A DNA stretch of 64,000 nt from Streptococcus tangpeifui (GCF_011038795.1 NZ_JAAKDU010000003.1:248001-312000), one strand, 5' to 3'; positions 9,338 to 17,960 are shown, counted from the stretch's first letter. The notes: a model not told the origin generated them from the sequence alone. Numbers and translations are program-made.

Positions 9338-9474
9338 ACAAATCTTGTGTTATTTGGAAGGCCGATAACCACTAATATCTCCCCATGAGTTATACCAAAT
9401 CTGCAATCCCGCTCATGAGTTTATCCATAATAACAGAAATTGGAAACACATTTTCCATAGTAACTGGCCCCTAC

Positions 9475-9960
9475 TTAAATAAGGAATCTTTCTAGGGGTG
9501 TTTTGAGGTATTTATCGACGATAAAGACACCGATGACGGCAATCAAGAAGTTTGAAACACCTACAGAAAAGACGCTGAGGGCAAAAGCCTTGCTTTCAAA
9601 TGGAATCTTGGTTACGTAAAAAATGACACTTGAAACGACGAGACCAGCTGTTAGGGCGTATAAAAAGCTCTTAAGGTAGGCTGATTTGAAGATTTTATTA
9701 TAGACGAATAGAGATAGAGTTTGGATGACAAAGCCACCCAAGACATCAATCAGACCGAAACCTGTAAAAAAGTTACTGACCATGACCCCGATCACGAGAC
9801 CATAAGATAGCCTTGGAAAGAAAAAGGGAACTGCCATCAAGAGTGTTGATAGGCGAAATTGGAAAATCCCACTTGAGATAGGGTTGATGAGGGTCAGCAC
9901 TAGATAGATGGCTGCGATCATAGTATTTTGTGCGATGAGTTTGGTAGATAGTTTGCTCAT
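9475..9960 (-). CDS. queT: QueT-type ECF transporter S component
   Basis: A 161-residue membrane protein with about five or six hydrophobic segments. The N-terminal region (KLIAQNTMIAAIYLVLTL) and the block FGLIDVLGGF match the QueT family of energy-coupling-factor substrate-binding subunits, which take up queuosine precursors together with shared EcfA/A'/T modules encoded elsewhere. The start follows a GGAAG-type ribosome site. It appears monocistronic, with a terminator downstream. Confidence 0.85.
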   Translation of the reverse strand: MSKLSTKLIAQNTMIAAIYLVLTLINPISSGIFQFRLSTLLMAVPFFFPRLSYGLVIGVMVSNFFTGFGLIDVLGGFVIQTLSLFVYNKIFKSAYLKSFLYALTAGLVVSSVIFYVTKIPFESKAFALSVFSVGVSNFLIAVIGVFIVDKYLKTPLERFLI

Positions 9961-10014
9961 GGTTCACTTCCTAATCTTATTCTATAATTTCTGTCACTGC
10001 TATTACTTGCAAGC

Positions 10015-10044
10015 TTATAACTGACAGGATTATTATTGTAACAA
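10015..10044 (-). promoter_or_regulatory. Candidate promoter of queT
   Basis: On the minus strand TTGTTA (10039-10044) is followed after 18 bases by TTATAA (10015-10020). This leaves a leader of only about 50 nucleotides before the start codon. Confidence 0.4.
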
Positions 10045-10144
10045 GAATATCAGATTAGGTAAAGAACTGTTTATGGGGAACTAGGGCGTCAGCATGTTTA
10101 TAGCCTTGACTAAACAATAGAATTTTAGCCGGTTTAGCTTCATT

Positions 10145-10426
10145 TTATGCGGTCATGACCACGGAATGGCCCTTTTGGGATACCCAGTTTTCTTTTTTTG
10201 TGATCGCTTTCATCATGTCTAGCGTGTCTGACAACTTGCACAAATCAGCCAGATAGGTATGAAGTCTAGCATTCTCTGTATTCTCCTTAATCTCTTGCAG
10301 GGTCGCCTGCAATTTATTGGGATTGCGACCGTGTAAGATAACCTCATGGCCTTCGCTGGCTAGCTTGGCGGCTAAGTGTTTGCCGATACCGTCTGTTGAT
10401 CCAGTGATGAGGATGGTTTTAGTCAT
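10145..10426 (-). pseudogene. Truncated short-chain dehydrogenase
   Basis: The first 70 or so codons encode a clear SDR N-terminus: the cofactor motif TGSTDGIGKHLA, the RN(P)NKL stretch and the DLCKLSD region. The frame then runs into unrelated codons and stops after 93 residues. The NNAG motif, catalytic Ser, YxxxK and C-terminal half of a normal protein of about 250-300 residues are missing. Its start overlaps the end of the alpha/beta hydrolase gene by eight bases, so it was once the next gene in that operon. A deletion removed the rest; the small protein is unlikely to be an enzyme. Confidence 0.75.
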
Positions 10427-11264
10427 GTGACACTCCTAAGAAATCCTCTAAGTCCTTAGCAAATTGATCAGCATACTGAAAGAGTGAACCATGACCAGCA
10501 TTGGGATAGATGATCAGCTGGCTATTGCGAATTTTTTTGTGCATGATGTAAGAATTTTCCGTCGGCACCATCATGTCCTTATCCCCATTGGCGATAAGAG
10601 TCGGTTGGCTGATAAAGGTTAAATCATCCTCAACAGCCTTGCCCCAGCGTTTGATGGCTTTAAGCTGACGCAGGAAAGACGGAACTGCCATGGCCTTGTC
10701 CGTATAAGCCTGATCACGGCTGTCTAAACGACTGAGAACCTTATCCGCCTCTATTTTGCCCTTAGCATCATGCCCGTAAAAAATATAGCGTTTAGGATCT
10801 ACGCGGTGGAGACCAGCACGCGCCATGTAACGAAAGGTCGTTGCCGTTACTTTATCAATACCGACGCCGCCTCGGTGCCCTGTCCCAACTAGAACGAGTC
10901 GGTTGACTAGATTGGGCGCAAGCCGCACGACTTCTTGAGCGACCATACCGCCCATGGACAGTCCCAGTAGATTGATGCTGGTATAACCCATGGCCTTGAC
11001 AATAGCAATCACCTGCTCAGCCATGCCTGGAATAGTTGGGGCAACCTTACCTTCGCTTGCTCCAACACCTGGTAAGTCAAGTAGGATAATATGTTGTTTT
11101 TGAGTCAAAAGGTCGATCAGCTTAGGATCCCAATTATCCATGGTTGCTGCTAAGTGAACCAGCATGACCAAAGGCCGTTCTGACTTACCTTTTGCGATTT
11201 CACGGTAGGCGATTTTATTGCCATTAACAGTAATATATTGGTTTTTAGTTGTTAAATAAGCCAT
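10419..11264 (-). CDS. Alpha/beta hydrolase
   Basis: A 281-residue alpha/beta-hydrolase fold protein. The nucleophile elbow is GLSMGG (near residue 103), the oxyanion HLAAT block lies near residue 38, and a C-terminal NAGHGSLFQY supplies the catalytic histidine; an aspartate in NGDKDMMVP completes the triad. Substrate cannot be assigned; family members cleave esters, lactones or peroxides. It follows the MDR oxidoreductase by three bases, forming an operon with the SDR remnant. A decayed C-terminal fragment of a close relative lies at 41144-41296. Confidence 0.85.
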   Translation of the reverse strand: MAYLTTKNQYITVNGNKIAYREIAKGKSERPLVMLVHLAATMDNWDPKLIDLLTQKQHIILLDLPGVGASEGKVAPTIPGMAEQVIAIVKAMGYTSINLLGLSMGGMVAQEVVRLAPNLVNRLVLVGTGHRGGVGIDKVTATTFRYMARAGLHRVDPKRYIFYGHDAKGKIEADKVLSRLDSRDQAYTDKAMAVPSFLRQLKAIKRWGKAVEDDLTFISQPTLIANGDKDMMVPTENSYIMHKKIRNSQLIIYPNAGHGSLFQYADQFAKDLEDFLGVSHD

Positions 11265-11267
11265 GTT

Positions 11268-12272
11268 TTACCCTTTCATGCTGAGGACTGTTTTACCACG
11301 TGAGCGACCATTAGCGATTTTGTCTAAGGCTTTATTGACATCTGAAAAGGCAAAGACGCTATCTATAGACGGCTTGATCTGGCGCTCGGTAAAGATATCT
11401 GCCACTTCTTGCAGCTGTTTACCATTGCTTTTCACGAAGATAAAGTCATAATGGACCCCATATTTATCAGCCATTTTATCGAATTTACGACCAGCTTGAG
11501 CAAAGAGAAGCTGCTTATATTTGGGAAGGTTCATACGCTTGGCAAAGGCCCCATTGGGCATAGCACGAAGCGACACTAAGTGACCAGCAGGTTTTAAGAC
11601 AGTCATCTGTTTCTCGGTCTCCGCACCGCCTAGTGTGTCTAAAACCAAGTCAATATCTGACAAGAGCTCGGTATAATCCTGTGTCTTGTAATCCAAAAAT
11701 TGATCCACACCTAGTGATAGGACACGATCACGACTATCAGCTCCGCCATTGGTGATAACATTTAAGCCTTTAGCCTTAGCAAGAGGGATAGCCATAGCTC
11801 CGACGCCACCAGTTCCACCTGAGATAAAAAGGGTCTGCCCGGCTTTGGCATCCATCAGCTCTAAGGCCTGCATAATGGTTAGAGCAGTCAGTGGCACACC
11901 AGCGGCTTCTTCATCTGTCAAATAATCTGGAACGATAGCCAAGGCTTCAGCGTTCACTGCCACATATTCGGCAAAAGCACCAATACTATCTAACGGCAGG
12001 CGTCCAAAGACACGTTCCCCCTTCTTGAACTGGTTCACATTGCTGCCGACCTCCTCGACAATCCCCACAACTTCATTCCCTGCAATCAAGGGCGTCTTAT
12101 AAGGAACGATCATCTTGATCTCACCACGAGTAATCATGTTATCCAGTGGGTTAACACCGGCAGTCAATACTTTGATAAGGACTTGGTCTTGCGCTGGTGT
12201 TGGCTTTGCGATATCGACTAAGTCAAGGTTGAGATTGTTTTTGTTGTAGGCGTTTAATTGTGCTGCTTTCAT
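11268..12272 (-). CDS. NADP-dependent MDR oxidoreductase (quinone-reductase type)
   Basis: A 334-residue medium-chain dehydrogenase/reductase. The N-terminal GroES-like domain has GVNPLDNMITRG and lacks the cysteine/histidine ligands of catalytic zinc. The Rossmann motif GGTGGVGAMA lies near residue 153, and the end reads GRSRGKTVLSMKG as in zeta-crystallin-like enzymes. Such proteins reduce quinones or enones using NADPH. It heads an operon with an alpha/beta hydrolase and an SDR remnant; an Rrf2 regulator is just upstream. A decayed piece of a related gene is found at 45924-46067. Confidence 0.87.
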   Translation of the reverse strand: MKAAQLNAYNKNNLNLDLVDIAKPTPAQDQVLIKVLTAGVNPLDNMITRGEIKMIVPYKTPLIAGNEVVGIVEEVGSNVNQFKKGERVFGRLPLDSIGAFAEYVAVNAEALAIVPDYLTDEEAAGVPLTALTIMQALELMDAKAGQTLFISGGTGGVGAMAIPLAKAKGLNVITNGGADSRDRVLSLGVDQFLDYKTQDYTELLSDIDLVLDTLGGAETEKQMTVLKPAGHLVSLRAMPNGAFAKRMNLPKYKQLLFAQAGRKFDKMADKYGVHYDFIFVKSNGKQLQEVADIFTERQIKPSIDSVFAFSDVNKALDKIANGRSRGKTVLSMKG

Positions 12273-12320
12273 GATTTTCTTCTTTCTAATTTTTGGAAAT
12301 AGCAGAGCTGGGTCTGCTAG

Positions 12321-12342
12321 TAATTATTGAGGTAATTGTCAA
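12321..12342 (-). promoter_or_regulatory. Candidate promoter/operator of the MDR-hydrolase operon
   Basis: On the minus strand a TTGACA -35 box (12337-12342) is followed directly by the palindrome AATTA-cctcaa-TAATT, which occupies the spacer. The -10 is weak (TAGCAG). A symmetrical element between -35 and -10 is what a repressor such as the adjacent Rrf2 protein would bind; this link is inferred. Confidence 0.4.
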
Positions 12343-12403
12343 CTCTGTCTTGTTCTTGTTTTTAATACAGATACAAGATGGTTTTAATAATTAGCCAAGC
12401 TCA

Positions 12404-12832
12404 TCACTTGGCTAAACTCGCTTGTTTGTAGAGGTTGGAAATGACATCTGCCAAGCTTTGACCGGCTAGCTCCTCAGCTAGTTGTCTTTCTGCTTGTTGG
12501 AAAACTGGGCTGATGGCCTCTCCGATATGCTTGCCAACAGGACAATCCATATTGGCATGCTGGTGGACTTGAAAAAGCCTGACCTGCGCCACTTCTTGAG
12601 TCGCATAATAGATGTCTAACAAGCTAATATCTGAGGGAGCCTTAGTGAGCTCATAGCCGACCTTGCCCTGATGCGAGGTCAATAAATTAGCGTTTTTTAA
12701 AAGAGCAATGACCTTTCGGATATAGCTAGCATTGGTTCCTACGCTTGTTGCCAAAGCTTGTGAAGATAAGCTTTCCTTGGTTTCAGCAATCATAGCTAAA
12801 ATATGGATGGCCACTGAAAATTTCGTATCCAT
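12404..12832 (-). CDS. Rrf2-family transcriptional regulator
   Basis: A 142-residue Rrf2 protein with the winged helix in residues 1-60 (FSVAIHILAMIAE, SQALATSVGTNASYIRKVI). Only one cysteine (MDCPVGKH) is present in the region where Fe-S types such as IscR or NsrR carry three, so it probably does not hold a cluster and resembles YwnA/CymR-like members or thiol-sensing types. It lies 131 bases upstream of the MDR oxidoreductase operon, in the same direction, and is the likely regulator of that operon. Confidence 0.85.
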   Translation of the reverse strand: MDTKFSVAIHILAMIAETKESLSSQALATSVGTNASYIRKVIALLKNANLLTSHQGKVGYELTKAPSDISLLDIYYATQEVAQVRLFQVHQHANMDCPVGKHIGEAISPVFQQAERQLAEELAGQSLADVISNLYKQASLAK

Positions 12833-12952
12833 AGCACTCCTTTCATGAAATCCTAAACCATTATGTACTTCAAAGAAGACAAGTCTCTTTTAACAAAAAA
12901 AGAAATATCTTCAATTCCACACAATCAGCAAGTTGTTCCTGTTGATGATACA

Positions 12953-12980
12953 AGTATAACTTATATAAAATAAAAGTCAA
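12953..12980 (-). promoter_or_regulatory. Promoter of the Rrf2 gene
   Basis: Minus strand TTGACT (12975-12980), 16-base spacer, TATACT (12953-12958). The match to the vegetative consensus is good. The rest of 12981-13154 shows no gene. Confidence 0.5.
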
Positions 12981-13154
12981 GCATATTGGATCGATTTGGC
13001 ATAATTTTTATGATTCTAAATTCAAGTACAGTTAGCTATTGTTCTTGTCTTTCAAGAAATAATCCTTGCCTTTTCTGAATCTCACAAACTATTGCTACAC
13101 TAGTGATTGATAGAAATTTATCATAATGTAAAAGTGCACCTATAAAGAAGATAG

Positions 13155-13207
13155 AAAAAACACTTCTGCTAACATCTAGTAACCTAGAAATCAGAAGTGT
13201 TTTTTTA
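13155..13207. terminator. Bidirectional terminator downstream of the acetyltransferase
   Basis: AAAAAACACTTCTG is repeated in inverse as CAGAAGTGTTTTTT, giving a 14-pair stem with a 23-base loop and T-runs on either strand. It should end transcription of the leftward GNAT gene. Confidence 0.75.
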
Positions 13208-13226
13208 TTTGTTATCTCTGCTATAT

Positions 13227-13919
13227 CTAATCTTGCAGAGATCTTTTCTGTTGGCCGTTGGCATCAAAATTATCAGGTGAGAGCCACCGCTCAAAGCGTA
13301 CTTTCTGAGCAGGCCATTCCTTATCAAGAATGGAGAACCAATTCGTATCACGGCTGCGTCCCTTATAGACCGTGTGCTGACGGAAGGTTCCTTCAAAGGT
13401 AAAGCCCAAGCGAAGGGCAGCCTGATGCGAACGCTGGTTGAGGGCATCACACTTCCATTCATAGCGGCGATACTGCAACTCTTCAAAGACATAAGACATG
13501 GCCAGATATTGAGCTTCTGTCGCTGCGATGGAATGCTGCAAGACCGGAGAATAAACAACCCATCCCATTTCAATAGTACGGTTGGCAGGATTGATACGCA
13601 TCAGAGAAAAGAGGCCGACGACCCTATTCCTTGCTTTATCCCGAATGGCAAAGAAATAGGCATCTGTCTTGTACGATAAACTCACTAGCCAATCAGACAC
13701 TTCTTGACGCGTTTCAAAGGGACCGACAGGTAAATAGGTCCAATCTTGTGGCTGTCCATTGGTAACAGCAAAGTCATAGATATCATCCAAATGCTTCTCA
13801 ATATCTAAGTGCTCCAAGACAACTGTCCTTCCAGTAAGCACCGCAACATCTGGAAAAGCACCGGGAGTGAAGTTGGGGAGAGACTCTCCGATTTTTTGAT
13901 GAAATTCATTATAAGGCAT
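13227..13919 (-). CDS. GNAT N-acetyltransferase, RimJ/RimL type
   Basis: A 230-residue acetyltransferase. The core includes VVGLFSLMRINPANRTIEMGWV and the C-terminal NQRSHQAALRLGFTFEG block that is typical of RimJ/RimL-like GNAT proteins. These transfer acetyl from acetyl-CoA to protein N-termini, amino acids or antibiotics; the acceptor here is unknown. The ATG at 13919 is preceded by AAGGAGG; a frame extending to 13964 runs through the ribosome site and into the repeat array. Three hairpin repeats lie directly upstream, in or near its leader. Confidence 0.85.
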   Translation of the reverse strand: MPYNEFHQKIGESLPNFTPGAFPDVAVLTGRTVVLEHLDIEKHLDDIYDFAVTNGQPQDWTYLPVGPFETRQEVSDWLVSLSYKTDAYFFAIRDKARNRVVGLFSLMRINPANRTIEMGWVVYSPVLQHSIAATEAQYLAMSYVFEELQYRRYEWKCDALNQRSHQAALRLGFTFEGTFRQHTVYKGRSRDTNWFSILDKEWPAQKVRFERWLSPDNFDANGQQKRSLQD

Positions 13920-13934
13920 AGCAGTCCTCCTTAT

Positions 13935-14284
13935 ACTAAGATACAAAGCCGTTAAGCGACTCAAAGGAAAATAGGAAAGTCGACGCAGATGCAGTAGGCA
14001 TCTAGGAGACCTTATCTTTTTCCACAGAGTCGTAGGCGTGTTCAGTTACTAAGATACAAAGCCGTTAAGCACTCCAAAGAAAAATAGGGAACCTGACGAT
14101 GAATCACTAAAGATTCAAGGAAGGTGAGTCTTTTTTCGCAGGAGTGTAGGCGTGTTCAGTTACTAAGATACAAAGAAGCGATTCGCTTAGCGAAAATCTC
14201 TGACCGAAAAATAGGCGACAGACGCCGTGTCCTTGGACACAAAGAAGTCGGTCTTTTTTCCGAAGAGATTAGCTTCATGTTCAG
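13935..14284. repeat. Tandem array of three hairpin repeats (family 1)
   Basis: Three units of about 110-120 bases (13935-14045, 14048-14159, 14162-14284) each begin ACTAAGATAC and end near GTGTTCAGT. In each, an outer stem (GCGACTC/GAGTCGT; GCACTCC/GGAGTGT; AATCTCT/AGAGATT) encloses an A-rich box with AAAATAGG, a middle stem, an inner hairpin (AGATGC/GCATCT; GAATC/GATTC; GTGTCC/GGACAC), and a run of five or six T on the plus strand. Stem sequences differ between units while pairing is kept. A degenerate fourth piece is at about 14421-14515. The identity with any catalogued streptococcal repeat could not be checked. Confidence 0.75.
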
Positions 14285-14377
14285 TTAATTAAGATACGGC
14301 AGAGGCTTGTTATCTAAGAGCTTCGCACTTGATACCAAACGCCAATCACTATGGTGAATTGGCTACCTCTCCCACTA

Positions 14378-14416
14378 ACTTCGTTTGGTTAGTAAAATCG
14401 ACTAGCCAAACGAAGT
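14378..14416. repeat. 16-pair perfect hairpin
   Basis: ACTTCGTTTGGTTAGT (14378-14393) faces ACTAGCCAAACGAAGT (14401-14416) across a seven-base loop, with only one G-T pair. No T-run follows, so it is not a standard terminator. It sits between the third and a degenerate fourth family 1 unit; the remaining 14285-14680 shows no gene. Confidence 0.6.
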
Positions 14417-14687
14417 GTCGCAAAGCCGTTAAGTGACTCAAAGGAAAATAGAGAATCAGCAGAAAGTCCTAATTTTCTAAACCATTTATCTTTTTTATAC
14501 AGTCTTTAGATCGTATCCGATTTGCTCATCATTATAGCACCCGTTCATTAAAAAAACAAGTAACCTCACTAGAAGCGCTGCACCTGTCTTACATTAAGCA
14601 GGCCAAGCTTTTAGGGCAGGCAATGCAGATGGCTAAGGAGAAAATGACTTTTAATCTCTTAGTCGACGCGATACCTTTTAGCCGTTA

Positions 14688-15054
14688 TCAAATGATACTT
14701 TTGCTATTCCTATTACTGCTACTATAATAGGTTTTGCAAAGGAAAGCGATCTAAATGAGAGCCGTTTCTTTCTACTACCCCCAAAATTCGTCGAATGACT
14801 GTTTTTCCAATCTTTAATAGAGTTCAAACACTGCTTAATCCTACTTTTTTGCCCTTCATCTGGCGGCTTATAATAAACGGCACCCAGAAGAACATTGATG
14901 TAATCTGATTGCTATCGATCACATCTGGCGTAAAAATTCACCTTCTCCCCACCAAGTGTGTCTGGCCGATAAAATCTTCCAAAGTCGTTGGAGGAACACG
15001 ACTGGCTAAGGGGGCCGCTTCCATATCTTGATCAAATAGAGATGTTTGTGCCAT
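14688..15054 (-). pseudogene. Internally deleted rarA/mgsA-like remnant
   Basis: Reading leftward from an ATG at 15054, the first 38 codons give the N-terminus of a RarA/MgsA-type AAA ATPase (SLFDQDMEAAPLASRV, then TLEDFIGQTHLVG), then a stop. In another frame SMFFWVP continues the family's SMIFWGPPG Walker-A region. About 15 bases on, codons reading AVYYKPPDEGQ and SIKDWKN resemble the C-terminal end of RarA proteins. The Walker A lysine, Walker B and the entire middle are missing, so roughly 300 codons were lost. The N-terminal match is clear; the C-terminal match is from memory of the family and less sure. The functional rarA should be elsewhere. Confidence 0.6.
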
Positions 15055-16018
15055 TTTGGGCCTCTTCTAATAAAACAACATGTTTTCCAAGATTGTGGCT
15101 ATCATCCATTTGACGATGAATATCTGGAAGGTCTTCTAAGCGGTGAATTCCCGCTGGCTTGACATCAAGCTGATAATAATCAATGAAAGCAAACAGTTCC
15201 TCTACAGTCCCTTCATCAACAAGGCCTGAATAGGCCGTTGACAGATACTTATGATTTTGCAGAGCCATAATGGGATCAAAATCTTCTAAAAACCATTTAC
15301 CACCGAGTTGGCCGACACTTGAAACAATACCAAAAGGCTGCAAGTGACCGAGGCTATCCATAATCGTTGCGGGACCAACTAGTTCCAGTATTTTGCTGTA
15401 GGTTTGCTCGGTCTGCAGCTGACCATCCCTATCCTCAATAATATCTGTAAATCCCAGCTTTTTCAACTGGGACTTTTTGGACAGGACTCTCGTCGTAGCC
15501 GTTACGGTCATCTGTGGATATTTCGCCTTAGCTAACTGCAGAAAGGCCAGACCTAAACCGCTCGTACCACCACGGACTAGGACGGCATCCTCAGCCTTTA
15601 GCTGTAGATTTTTCATCGCCAGAAACGCGGTATAGTAAGTTTCAGGAACGGCAGCTAACCGTGCCCAGTCTAACCTAGTCTCAATAGGATAGATTTGATG
15701 ATTAGGGACCAACACATACTCTGCGTAACTGCCATCAAAATCTCTGCCCATCTCACCCATAAGTGATACCACCGTTTGCCCAACTGGTAAACGTTTTTCA
15801 TCGGTCGTTTGCTCTATTAGTCCGACCACCTCGATCCCTAAAATTCTCGGAAAGGTGACACTGGGTGAATAACCCTGCCGCGTAAAGATTTCTGAGCGAT
15901 TAACACCGAATCCCTTCACCTTAATCAACGACCAACCCTTCCTAAGTTTAGGCTTGGGAACTTCCTTTAGCTGAAGAACCTCAGGGCCGCCCGCTTTTTC
16001 CACAACAATAGCTTTCAT
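15032..16018 (-). CDS. MDR-family NAD(P)H quinone oxidoreductase
   Basis: A 328-residue zinc-free medium-chain oxidoreductase: GVNRSEIFTRQG in the GroES-like part, RGGTSGLGLA as cofactor motif near residue 150, and a typical GKHVVLLE end. It probably reduces quinones or unsaturated carbonyls with NADPH. The last eight residues (QNGTNISI) come from read-through into the decayed rarA start, so the C-terminus may be longer than in relatives. A MarR regulator lies 14 bases upstream in the same operon. Confidence 0.85.
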   Translation of the reverse strand: MKAIVVEKAGGPEVLQLKEVPKPKLRKGWSLIKVKGFGVNRSEIFTRQGYSPSVTFPRILGIEVVGLIEQTTDEKRLPVGQTVVSLMGEMGRDFDGSYAEYVLVPNHQIYPIETRLDWARLAAVPETYYTAFLAMKNLQLKAEDAVLVRGGTSGLGLAFLQLAKAKYPQMTVTATTRVLSKKSQLKKLGFTDIIEDRDGQLQTEQTYSKILELVGPATIMDSLGHLQPFGIVSSVGQLGGKWFLEDFDPIMALQNHKYLSTAYSGLVDEGTVEELFAFIDYYQLDVKPAGIHRLEDLPDIHRQMDDSHNLGKHVVLLEEAQNGTNISI

Positions 16019-16032
16019 AACTTCCTCCCAGT

Positions 16033-16476
16033 TTAATATTTCTTCTCTTCAGACTCCAGATTATTAAGAATGCGCTGAAGGTAGCCTTCAACAGCCGTAA
16101 TTTCCTCTTCTGTAAAACCTCGGTAAAAGACATCACTCAATTTTTGACTGACAGATTGGCCAACCTCTTGCTGGCCTAGTCCCAGTGAAGTCGTTTCATA
16201 ATAACGCTTGCGCTTATCACTGGCAGAGGCAAGGCTTGTAATCAAACCTTGTTCTTCCAAGCGTTTTAACATCAGGGATAAACTGCTGGTAGCTAGTCCT
16301 GTCACCCTAGCTAAGTCCGTTGCTGTCTGGGGCTGCCGTTCCCAGAGAGCAGATAAAATTTTCCCTTGTTCTGCCTTATACAGCGCTCGCTGATCCATTG
16401 CGAGATAGCGGTTAAACAGCCGCCCATTCAACAATCGTATCTTGAGTGTCAGATATCCCCCATCCTTACCCGGCAT
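16033..16476 (-). CDS. MarR-family transcriptional regulator
   Basis: A 147-residue MarR protein with winged helix around residues 45-110 (TATDLARVTGLATSSLSLMLKRLEEQGLI, then a DKRKRYYETT wing). The ATG at 16476 follows AAAGGAG by seven bases; a TTG six bases earlier overlaps poorly with that site. It is the first gene of a two-gene operon with the MDR oxidoreductase and probably represses it, with release by an electrophile or phenolic compound (family knowledge, inferred here). Confidence 0.85.
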   Translation of the reverse strand: MPGKDGGYLTLKIRLLNGRLFNRYLAMDQRALYKAEQGKILSALWERQPQTATDLARVTGLATSSLSLMLKRLEEQGLITSLASASDKRKRYYETTSLGLGQQEVGQSVSQKLSDVFYRGFTEEEITAVEGYLQRILNNLESEEKKY

Positions 16477-16507
16477 TTCCAATCTCCTTTATTTCTATCT
16501 AAAACAA

Positions 16508-16530
16508 TTTAGTTGCTTAAAAACAAACTA
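16508..16530. promoter_or_regulatory. Candidate MarR operator
   Basis: TTTAGTTG and CAAACTA form an imperfect inverted repeat about 30 bases upstream of the MarR start. From here to 17011 (about 480 bases) no recognised gene is present; a 63-codon rightward frame at 16777-16968 has no ribosome site or known relative. Confidence 0.3.
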
Positions 16531-17011
16531 TAAAGACCAGTTTTCTACCATATTTATTTTTATATAAAACTTTCTGTCACCTAAATCATAGTACACAAAA
16601 AAAAACTTTGTCAAAGATTTACCCAATAAAATTTCCCATACAATCAAGAGAGTCACCAAAAAGCGGCAAGTTCGTGATATCCTCCTTTTCTCATTTCTGA
16701 TATAATCTATTTATAGTTACTACCTTACTGTCATCTAAAAAGAACATTTATTTTAGTAAAACTAACCCGTTTAAAATTGTACGGCTTTAAAACAGAACTG
16801 TCTTACTTTCCTGATTTTGAGGTTCACTCTCGTCTACCGCTTTATATTCTAGGTAGAGTCTTACTAGATACTTTTTCAGCTAGTGTTCAGTCAACAAAAA
16901 ACTACCCTTGCTTAAGTTGCAAAGATAGTCTTAGACTAACTCATATCATCTGTGTTGTAAGAGCATGATTGCTTGCCTAGCATTGCTGTTTTTATTTTTA
17001 AGGAGTTTACC

Positions 17012-17926
17012 ATGACGTTTGAACAACTGCTCTACGCAGAAATTTTAGCACAGCACCATTCCATGCAAAAAGCTGCGGATGCACTTCATATCAGTAAATC
17101 CGGTCTAAGCTTAGCCATTACCCAACTTGAAAACGAACTGGGCGTCAAACTTTTTGAACGAACAGCCAAGGGAACTTACTTGACTAAACAAGGTAAGCAG
17201 CTTCTAGCTTCAATTTCAGATATTCTGCGATTTAAAAATAATCTCGAAAGCACTGCCAAACAAATCGTTGCTCGTGATTATCAAAAAGTCACTATTCATT
17301 ATATGAATACCTTATTAAAGCCTTTTATGACTCCTTTTACCAGGAATTTCCACACAAAGTACAGTCAGATTCAACTGGACATTAGCTGCCATGAATTAGG
17401 CTCCATTATCAGGCGCCTGCACAGTCAGGAAATTGATGCTGGTTTTATTGCTGTCCAACAAAGTGACAATGACTGGCTGCAGCATCTGGTCTTTACACCT
17501 ATCTGCGATACCAAGTTAAAGCTCATCTGCTCTCTTGATAATCCGTTGAGTCAGCTAAAACGACCTATTAGACTGGAGGATTTGAAGTCACAAAAATTTA
17601 GCCTTTTTAATGACCGCTTCCACGATATCCTGTTTGAACGTCTACAATTTCAAGGCGGCCCCTTACAGCTTGTTCTACGCGTTGACGATGCTTGGGCTAT
17701 GAAAGAAGCCATCAGCAAACTCAATACTGTCTGTTTTGGCAGAACCCTGCAAGAAGAGCTCTCCAGCAGTACTGATTTTTCGGAATTCGTCAGCATTGAT
17801 ATCGGACATCTGATTGATGATAATTTTAAACTCGGTTGGCTGACTAATCCCAACCACATGCTATCAAGCAAGGTTCAATATTTAATGGCAGACATCACAG
17901 CCGAGATTCAATCTTTTCAGTCTTAA
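17012..17926 (+). CDS. LysR-family transcriptional regulator
   Basis: A 304-residue LysR protein. The helix-turn-helix covers residues 1-60 (MQKAADALHISKSGLSLAITQLENELG), followed by an effector-binding domain. The ATG at 17012 is chosen because AAGGAG precedes it; 13 extra in-frame codons upstream do not fit the family. It converges on the Old Yellow Enzyme gene. The effector and targets are not evident. Confidence 0.87.
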   Translation: MTFEQLLYAEILAQHHSMQKAADALHISKSGLSLAITQLENELGVKLFERTAKGTYLTKQGKQLLASISDILRFKNNLESTAKQIVARDYQKVTIHYMNTLLKPFMTPFTRNFHTKYSQIQLDISCHELGSIIRRLHSQEIDAGFIAVQQSDNDWLQHLVFTPICDTKLKLICSLDNPLSQLKRPIRLEDLKSQKFSLFNDRFHDILFERLQFQGGPLQLVLRVDDAWAMKEAISKLNTVCFGRTLQEELSSSTDFSEFVSIDIGHLIDDNFKLGWLTNPNHMLSSKVQYLMADITAEIQSFQS

Positions 17927-17960
17927 GCCGACCAATAGTCTAACACGCTGAACACAAAAA

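Noticed and set aside
9961..10045. Possible preQ1 riboswitch upstream of queT
   Set aside because: A CTGTCA/TGACAG pair is present, but one arm lies inside the probable promoter spacer, the leader is only about 50 nucleotides, and neither the preQ1-I nor the preQ1-II conserved bases were found.
13935..14284. Interpretation of the repeat array as a CRISPR array
   Set aside because: Units are about 110 bases, self-complementary and adjacent without unique spacers of constant length, and no cas genes are nearby.
14506..14727. Rightward frame reading SLEALHLSYIKQAKLLGQAM and ending in a leucine run
   Set aside because: No start codon in a suitable place, and it lies opposite the tail of the rarA-like remnant; probably chance.
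16777..16968. 63-codon rightward frame before the LysR gene
   Set aside because: No ribosome site, no recognised similarity, and composition like the surrounding non-coding DNA.
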